Source: Cyrtodaria siliqua
Taxonomy: Eukaryota; Mollusca; Bivalvia; Adapedonta; Hiatellidae
Length of the DNA: 64,000 nucleotides
Direction: 5' to 3'
NCBI GenBank assembly: GCA_037043455.1
Contig: JAWPHD010004347.1
Span: 1-64,000 of the forward strand
The notes under the pieces are model-generated. The model did no database searches. It was not told where the DNA came from and saw only the letters and a list, made by a program, of their open reading frames with translations. How positions within the stretch are numbered: the stretch's first letter is position 1; the number at the start of each line of letters is the position of its first letter. Below, one piece after another: positions 58,701-64,000 of this stretch. Position numbers and translations under genes: made by a program.

Positions 58701-59935
58701 ACTGGTGAATGAATTGGTGGAGTGGTAAAGTAGAGTGATGCTTGTTAATGAGAGGGTGGGATGGTGAATAAGTGGGGGCTGGTTAATAAGATTGGTGGAT
58801 TGGTAAATGAGAGTAATGCTGGTGAATAAGAGGGTGGGATGGTGAATGAGAGGGTGGGATGGTGAATGGGAGGGTGGGATGGTGAATGGGAGGGGGCTGG
58901 TGAATGGATGGGTGGGTTGGTTTATGAGCGTCATGCTGGTGAATAAGAGGGTAGGATAGTGAATGAGAGGGTAGGATGGTGAATGAGAGGGTGGGGTGGT
59001 GAATGGGAGGTCAGGATTGTGAATGAGAGGGGGCTGGTAAATGGATGAGTGGGTTGGTTTATGAGAGTCATGCTGGTGAATGAGAGCGTGGGATGGTGAA
59101 TGAGAGGGTGGGATGGTGAATGAGAGGGTGGGATGGTGAATGGGAGTGTGGGATTGTTAATGAGACGGGGCTGGTGAATGGATGAGTGGGTTGGTTTATG
59201 AGAGTCATGCTGGTGAATGAGAGGGTAGGATGGTGAATGAGAGGTTGAGATGGTGAATGAGAGGGTGGGATGGTGAATCAGAGGTTGCTGATGAATGGTT
59301 GTGTGGGTTGGTAAATGGGAGTGATGCTGGTGAATGAGAGGGTGTGATGGTAAATGAGAGGGGACTGGTGAATGGATGGGTGGATTGGTAAAGTAGAGGG
59401 ATGCTTGTTAATGAGAGGGTGGAATGGTGAATGAGTGGGGGCTGGTTAATAGATTGGTGGGTTGGTAAAGTAGAGTGATGCTCGTTAAGGAGAGGGTGGG
59501 ATGGTGAATGAGAGGGTGGGATGGTGAATCAGAGGGTGGGATGGTCAATGACATGGTGGGATGGTGAATCTACGGGGACAGGTGAATGGAGGGGTGGGTT
59601 GGTAAATGAGAGTGATGCTGGTAAGTGAGAGGGTGGGAAGGTAAATGAGAGGTTGGGAAGGTGAATCAGAGTGATGCTTGTTAATGAGAGGGTGGGATGG
59701 TGTTCAGAGGGGGCTGGTAAATGGATGGGTGGGTTGGTAAATGAGAGGAATGCTGGTGAATGGGAGGATTGGATGGTGAATGAGAGGGGGCTGGTTAACG
59801 GATGGGTAGGTTGATAAATTATAGGCCAGATAGGATATTTCTGTGAATGAGATTGTGCGTTGGTGAATGAGAGGTTGGGATGGTGAATTCGAGCTTAGGT
59901 TGGTGAATGGGAGGGTTTGTTGCTGAATGAGAAGG
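55741..59935. repeat. G-rich, strand-asymmetric minisatellite
   Basis: About 4.2 kb built from ~20-bp modules GAGAGGGTGGGATGGTGAAT with inserted variants GGGGGCTGGTGAATGGATGG + GTGGGTTGGTAAATGAGAGT + CATGCTGGTGAAT, arranged in blocks of roughly 80-250 bp (e.g. 56520-56760 resembles 56764-57010 and 58183-58480). Almost all Gs are on the plus strand and almost no Cs. Proline/serine/histidine-rich open frames on the minus strand are artefacts of the repeat. Confidence 0.93.
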
Positions 59936-60380
59936 CGTGGTTACTGGTCCATTTGGGATCATCGATCTCATTCATTGCGGCTTTATAGAAGAATACTGCT
60001 TAAGCCAGGTGACCTTATATTACCGTAGACTCAGGTCTGGTCCGAGAAGGCCACTTTTTTGATTGTGTTTCCAGGGGATCCACTTTTCAGTATTTATTAA
60101 CATTCATACTAGCGTTTGTTTAGTGTTTTGTGGCGCCTGTAAGATGTCGCCCGATTACAAATCAGTAGTGTTATTACTTACTGGTCTTTTGGGAGCATCG
60201 ATCCCAATATGTGTGGCTTTAAAGAAGAATACTGCTTAAGACGATGCTAAGGAGCGTGAGAGGTGCTGTACCTTATATTACCTCTCATGAACAGACTCAA
60301 CTGACCGAGTCTAAAGCTTTTCTGTCTAGTTTGTGTTCGATGCTTCCAAGGGATCTCATTTTCAGTATTTGTATCATGGT
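59936..60380. repeat. Diverged duplicated segment (two copies)
   Basis: 59936-60105 and 60170-60380 share TTACTGGTC, GATCATCGAT/GAGCATCGAT, AGAAGAATACTGCTTAAG, ACCTTATATTACC and TTTTCAGTATTT. Copy 2 has about 35 bp not in copy 1. Confidence 0.75.
60144..60239 (+). CDS. Possible 31-residue single-span membrane peptide
   Basis: ATG in good context (AAGATGT), then MSPDYKS, a hydrophobic run VVLLLTGLLGASIPICVAL and a basic end KKNTA-stop. The shape is that of a small integral membrane peptide with one helix. The diverged first copy near 59945 retains LLVHLGSSISFIAAL-stop-KNTA in the same frame, showing it once shared the frame but is broken. It lies in the esterase intron on the opposite strand. 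No family is recognised, and chance cannot be excluded at this length. Confidence 0.25.
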   Translation: MSPDYKSVVLLLTGLLGASIPICVALKKNTA

Positions 60381-60534
60381 CGATGATGTTTCCTTTGATG
60401 AATGCAAATCATTAAATCGTTTAATTTAGGGTAACTAAAGGGGCGTGGCTATACCGTACTACAATTACCAGATAGAGGAAATTAGAGTACGGACGTTGTT
60501 ACTAAGTACACCATGCTACAAAAAAGGTAGATTA

Positions 60535-60625
60535 TGTCTCCGCTCTTTGGTTATTTAAACACCTCGAGGGGCTACGCCCATCTCTGTGTTTAAATTAACC
60601 AACTCGCTGAGCCCAGAATCTATCT
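60535..60625. repeat. Hairpin repeat
   Basis: An imperfect inverted repeat centred near 60578: TGGTTATTTAAACAC with GTGTTTAAATTAACCA, extended by GATTATGTCTCCGCTC against GCTGAGCCCAGAATC. A CTCGAGGGGCTACGCCCAT loop encloses its own GGGGCTACGCCC stem. Confidence 0.65.
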
Positions 60626-61229
60626 ATTACTTAATATAATATATTATATGAATTATTTCATGGGTATCAGGTGAATATCGAGAATTCCAACACGAGGTGT
60701 AACTGTTTTATCGAAACTGAGGCTCCAATTAAAACAGAGTTATTGAGTGTTGGAATGTTCCTACCAGACCGATTGTGTTTTACCTGCCCATACGAGTACA
60801 AGCCTATGTACTGATTTCAGTTTTTATTTCAGTCAAGATTCTCAAGAAACAGTTGAATGCTAATACAGGCACTGGTACCAGTTTGATCATATTTGGATCT
60901 AGACGCTTCTTCTTTCTCTTTGTGCCAAGGCTAGTCCATTTTTTGACATAGATTTGACACATTCATCCCATTGTATTTAATATATTATATACTACTCCAA
61001 CATTATTCAGTTGTTGTTGTAATGGAACAAAACATGTTAATTATACCGTTCTTTACGTATATATTTGTAAATTTTAGTATATGTGGCTGTCTCGATTTTA
61101 TTTATCTTCGCTTAAATAGATATTTCAACATAGTTGCGAAGTTGGTAGGAGATTTTTAGTTACTGATGCAAAACATTTCGGCCATATACGGATCCACTTT
61201 TGCATAAGTTTGACACGTTGATATTATGT
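60626..61229. other. Intronic DNA without recognisable features
   Basis: AT-rich, no exon with both splice sites supported. Confidence 0.4.
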
Positions 61230-61965
61230 TTTAGCTCTACTTGCCGAAGGCAGGCCAGTACAGCTTATGCGATGGTGAGTTGTCCGTTGTCGTCCATCGT
61301 CCGTCGTCCGTCCGTTAACGTTTGTCTTGTTTACGCGATAGGTACTTCATTATTATTCGGATATTTACGAAACTTTGCCAGTGTCTTTATATTAATGAAA
61401 GTTCGGCTGCGTTTGAAAAACAGCCAGTTCGAATTAGTAACACTAGAGTCCGGGCCTTCGTTTTGCTGAAAAATGCCATATTAAGCATTGTTTACACTCT
61501 AGCACCTTCATCTTGTATTTGATCTTTAGGAAACTTGCCAGTGTATTTATATCAATACAAGCTCAGAGGATTTCGAAAACCAGCCAAATCGAACAAGTAA
61601 CACCGGAGTTATGGCCCTTGAATTATTGAAAAATGCGTTAACATTTTGATGTCAACACTCTAACACCTTTTCGTCCGATATTTACCAAACTTTGCCAGAT
61701 TGTTAATATCAATAAAAGCTCGGGCGAGTTCAAAAACCAGCTAGATCGGACCTGTAACACTGTAGTTATTGCCCTTGATTTTCTGAAATATGCTATAATT
61801 TTGCCTCGTTAACACGACAGGGCCTTCATTTTTCCATCCGACCTTTTTGAAACTTTAACAGATTGTTGATATCAATGAAAACTCGTTTGAAAACCAGCCA
61901 GGTTAGACAAGTAACTCCTGAGTTATGGCCCGTGGTCTTTTTTAAAGACGCAATATATATCTTTT
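61230..61965. repeat. ~155-bp tandem module with CGTCCGTC-rich start
   Basis: Begins TTGCCGAAGGCAGGCCAGTA, then TCGTCCATCGTCCGTCGTCC. Four degenerate units follow: AAACTTTGCCAG, TATCAATGAAAGCTCG-like, AAAACCAGCCAGATCGAACA-like, AGTAACACC, GAGTTATGGCCCTTG. Confidence 0.85.
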
Positions 61966-61999
61966 TTAAAGCCGCAATATATATGCTATATTGGGAACT

Positions 62000-62790
62000 T
62001 GGGTCAAACTCATGGTTTCCGCTCAATAACTTTTGTAAGGAATCAGATGAAACTTGCAGGTTTATAAGCTTAAGTGGAAAGGAAGGTCGGTTTAAATTGG
62101 GGCTACTAGGGTTAAGGTCAATGTCGCTGTAACTAAAAATAAAAAAACATGTTTTCCATTCAATAAAGTTTGTTTGGAGTGAGGTTTTGTGACGAAACTT
62201 GCTTGGTATTTAGCTTCTGCTGTAAGGAAGTTTGGGATTGAAATTGGGGTCACTGGGTTCAAGGTCAAGGTCACTGTTCCTAAAAATAAAAATATATGGT
62301 TTCTGCCTGCTATGATTTGTTGACAAATGTTTTGCAATGAAACGTGTAGGGTATGTAGCTTATAAAGAAACATGGGTTGGGATTGCGTTTGGGGCCACTG
62401 GGATCAAGGTCAAGGTCGCTGTTACTACAAATAAAAAATGGTTTCCGCTTAATAACTTTTGTTTGGAGTGAGATATTGTGACAAAACTTGCTGGGTAGGT
62501 AGCTTTTGAGGAAAGAAAGGTTGGTAATGAAGTTAAGGTCACTGGGTTTAAGGACAAGGCCACTGTTACTAAAAATAGAAAAATGGTTTCTGTTCAATAA
62601 CTATTGTTAGAAATTAGGGATTGCAATGAAACTTGCGAGGTATGTAACTTATACAGGAAGGAGGATTGGGATTGCGTTTGGGGCTATTGGGGTCAAGGTC
62701 ACTGTTACTAAAACATGAAAATTGGTTTCTTCTACGTAACTTTTGTTAGCAGTTATGTATTGCATCGAAAGTTGCAGGGTAGGTACCTAA
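62000..62790. repeat. ~150-bp tandem module (locus 4)
   Basis: Five units of the family found at 35775, 37290 and 52085 (CAATAACTTTTGTTAGGA, ATGAAACTTGC, GGTATGTAGCTTATA, GGGATTG, GGTCAAGGTCACTGTTACTA). Confidence 0.88.
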
Positions 62791-62799
62791 TATGGAGTA

Positions 62800-63410
62800 C
62801 TTTTGACAGAATGTAGGTCATGTCCAGTCTCCTCTGCGACATGTGTATCTATCTTCTTTCTTGATTTTCATCAAACATCACCAGAATGTTCCTTATATCA
62901 ACTAACATCATGTGCAAATTTCAGGGTGCTGTGACTTATTTGATGAAATATGGGTCACGTCCGCTCTCCGCTACGATGTGCATATCTTGCTTCTTTCTCA
63001 TAGAATGTTCATCAAACTTCACCAGAATGTTCCGTTATGCATCTAACATCATGTGCAGAATTTCTGGTCGCTGTGACCAACTTTTCACAAAATATAGGTC
63101 ATGTACGGTCTCTGCCACAACATGCTTATCTTGCTTCTTCCTTCCGGGAGTTTCACAAAACTTCACCAGAACGTTCCTTATGTGCATATAACGTTATGTG
63201 AAAAATGTCAAGTCACTGTGACGTATTTTGACAAAATATAGGTCACGTCCATTCTCTGCTGCGACATAACTATCTAGGATTTTTATCAAACGCCACCAGA
63301 ATGTTCCTTATATTCATCTAACATCATGCGCAAAATTTCGGGTGGCTGTGTCCTACTTTCGACGAAATATAGGTCATTTCCGGTCTCCGCTACAACATGC
63401 ATCAGCCACT
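62800..63410. repeat. ~130-bp tandem module
   Basis: Four to five units of ATAGGTCATGTCC, TCTCCGCTACGACATG, ATCTTGCTTCTTTCT, TCATCAAACTTCACCAGAAT, GTTCCTTATxxxCATCTAAC, ATCATGTGCAAAATTTC, GGTGCTGTGAC, with 15-25% differences between units. Confidence 0.88.
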
Positions 63411-63550
63411 GTTAATGACATTAATTTAATATGTTTTGAGATTGACATTGTCGTTGGTCAAATAAAAAATCTGGATCTTTATAATTGGGCTTCTAGTTTA
63501 AAAGAAGTACTGATGGGAATTTTAGGACGACAACCTTAGATATAATAGCC

Positions 63551-63600
63551 AATTTAGCAAGTAGAGCGTCCATATGCCCTCTTGGGCCTCTTGCTAAATT
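63551..63600. other. 11-bp perfect hairpin
   Basis: AATTTAGCAAG (63551-63561) and CTTGCTAAATT (63590-63600), with a 28-nt loop containing GCCCTCTTGGGC as a nested stem. Confidence 0.7.
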
Positions 63601-63893
63601 AATATTCAAGATGGTTAAATTGTTTTTGTCATATCCACCCACTAATCTTGTAGTTACCTAAAAAGACAAGTCGTTTCTTTAAAAGGGAAACTTTACTTTT
63701 GCATACTGTTTGACATTTTGCGCGTTGACTTTAACAAAAAAAAATGTTTTGTACGTTTATTTACGCAGTGACATTATGGCATTGTTGATGGTATCGACGG
63801 CATTGTTGACAGCACCTGGCTTTTATCTGACCCTAGGGTGAGATAGAGTTTTCCATCACTCCTTAAAAAGCGATTAAGAAAGAATCTACTTAC
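63601..63893. other. Esterase intron, right edge
   Basis: Non-repeat intron sequence up to the splice donor at 63893. Confidence 0.5.
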
Positions 63894-64000
63894 CCTGTTT
63901 TGGCAAAGTTTGTCCATAGAGTCATCATTTCTCCAGACAGCTCTCGTTCCGCGACTGTCGTCGGTATATATGTCGCCCCAACTGCACGTGCAATGGAATC
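63894..64000 (-). CDS. Carboxylesterase/cholinesterase-like protein, penultimate exon (partial)
   Basis: Minus-strand exon running off the right edge; donor GTAAGT at 63893-63888. It reads DSIARAVGATYIPTTVAERE and then LSGEMMTLWTNFAKTG, and the GG of the last glycine codon is completed by the exon at 55574. The block L-S-x-x-M-M-x-x-W-x-N-F-A-K-T-G-D-P-N is the hallmark that precedes W-P-x-Y in type-B carboxylesterases, so the join is secure. The intron between the two exons (63893-55575, 8319 bp) holds all the repeats of the right part of the window. Confidence 0.87.

Noticed and set aside
55733..58934. Proline/serine/histidine-rich minus-strand open frames (NQPTHPFTSPLSFTIPPSH-type).
   Set aside because: Translation of the C-rich strand of the G-rich minisatellite; no non-repeat sequence and no conserved start.
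62092..62597. Overlapping minus-strand open frames (TLTLTPVAPI / NSDLDLDPSGPK peptides), also at 35514-35921 and 37507-37821.
   Set aside because: They are the translation of the ~150-bp noncoding tandem module and recur wherever it does.

Overview
Eukaryotic (animal) nuclear DNA. The window has GT-AG introns, AATAAA poly(A) signals, tRNA-derived SINEs, non-LTR, DIRS-type and Crypton-type retroelement or transposon remnants, TA-flanked MITEs, and very large minisatellite/satellite arrays in AT-rich DNA. The mix of repeats (several ~130-160 bp interspersed tandem modules, tRNA-Ser-like and tRNA-Thr-like SINEs, KIAA1958-like tyrosine-recombinase genes) fits a lophotrochozoan, most likely a bivalve mollusc. 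That is inference; no marker gene fixes the species.

Only two host genes can be supported, both partial and both on the minus strand. At the left, two exons (8835-8975 and 3109-3278) splice cleanly into the N-terminus of an ABCG half-transporter. The Walker A motif is split by a 5.6 kb intron, and the rest of the gene lies off the left edge. At the right, two exons (63894-64000+ and 55391-55574) splice into the C-terminus of a type-B carboxylesterase/cholinesterase-like protein, across an 8.3 kb intron; its 5' part lies off the right edge.

Layout. 1-2275: 32-bp minisatellite. 2276-9000: ABCG exons, with an intron holding a SINE, a retroelement 3' end, a LINE reverse-transcriptase remnant and a 2.6 kb element carrying a decayed beta-propeller-like gene. 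9.1-32 kb: SINE, then about 18.8 kb of a 64-bp satellite in two divergent variants, broken by a duplicated flank and ending in an inverted junction. 32-38 kb: mostly single-copy DNA with tRNA-Thr-derived SINE units and small tandem repeats. 38.4-46.3 kb: three-exon tyrosine-recombinase (Crypton/KIAA1958-like) pseudogene whose 6.2 kb second intron is full of nested repeats. 46.3-47.7 kb: hairpin, MITE and a DIRS-like gag remnant. 47.7-51.1 kb: 23-bp minisatellite and a SINE insertion with a paralogous empty site. 51.4-55.1 kb: a 471-bp long-TIR MITE and a 30-bp AT-rich satellite. 55.2-64 kb: esterase gene, with a G-rich minisatellite and other tandem modules in its intron.

The most unusual structure is at 8631-8836. 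A ~50-bp tandem repeat has amplified the exon/intron boundary of ABCG coding exon 1, leaving a ladder of four GT donor-like sites and a fifth decayed one behind the Walker A-coding sequence. Other points of note are the tyrosine-recombinase pseudogene that keeps its splice sites despite stops and frameshifts, the ~0.9 kb fold-back palindrome, the inverted end of the 64-bp satellite, and the natural empty/occupied pair for a SINE.
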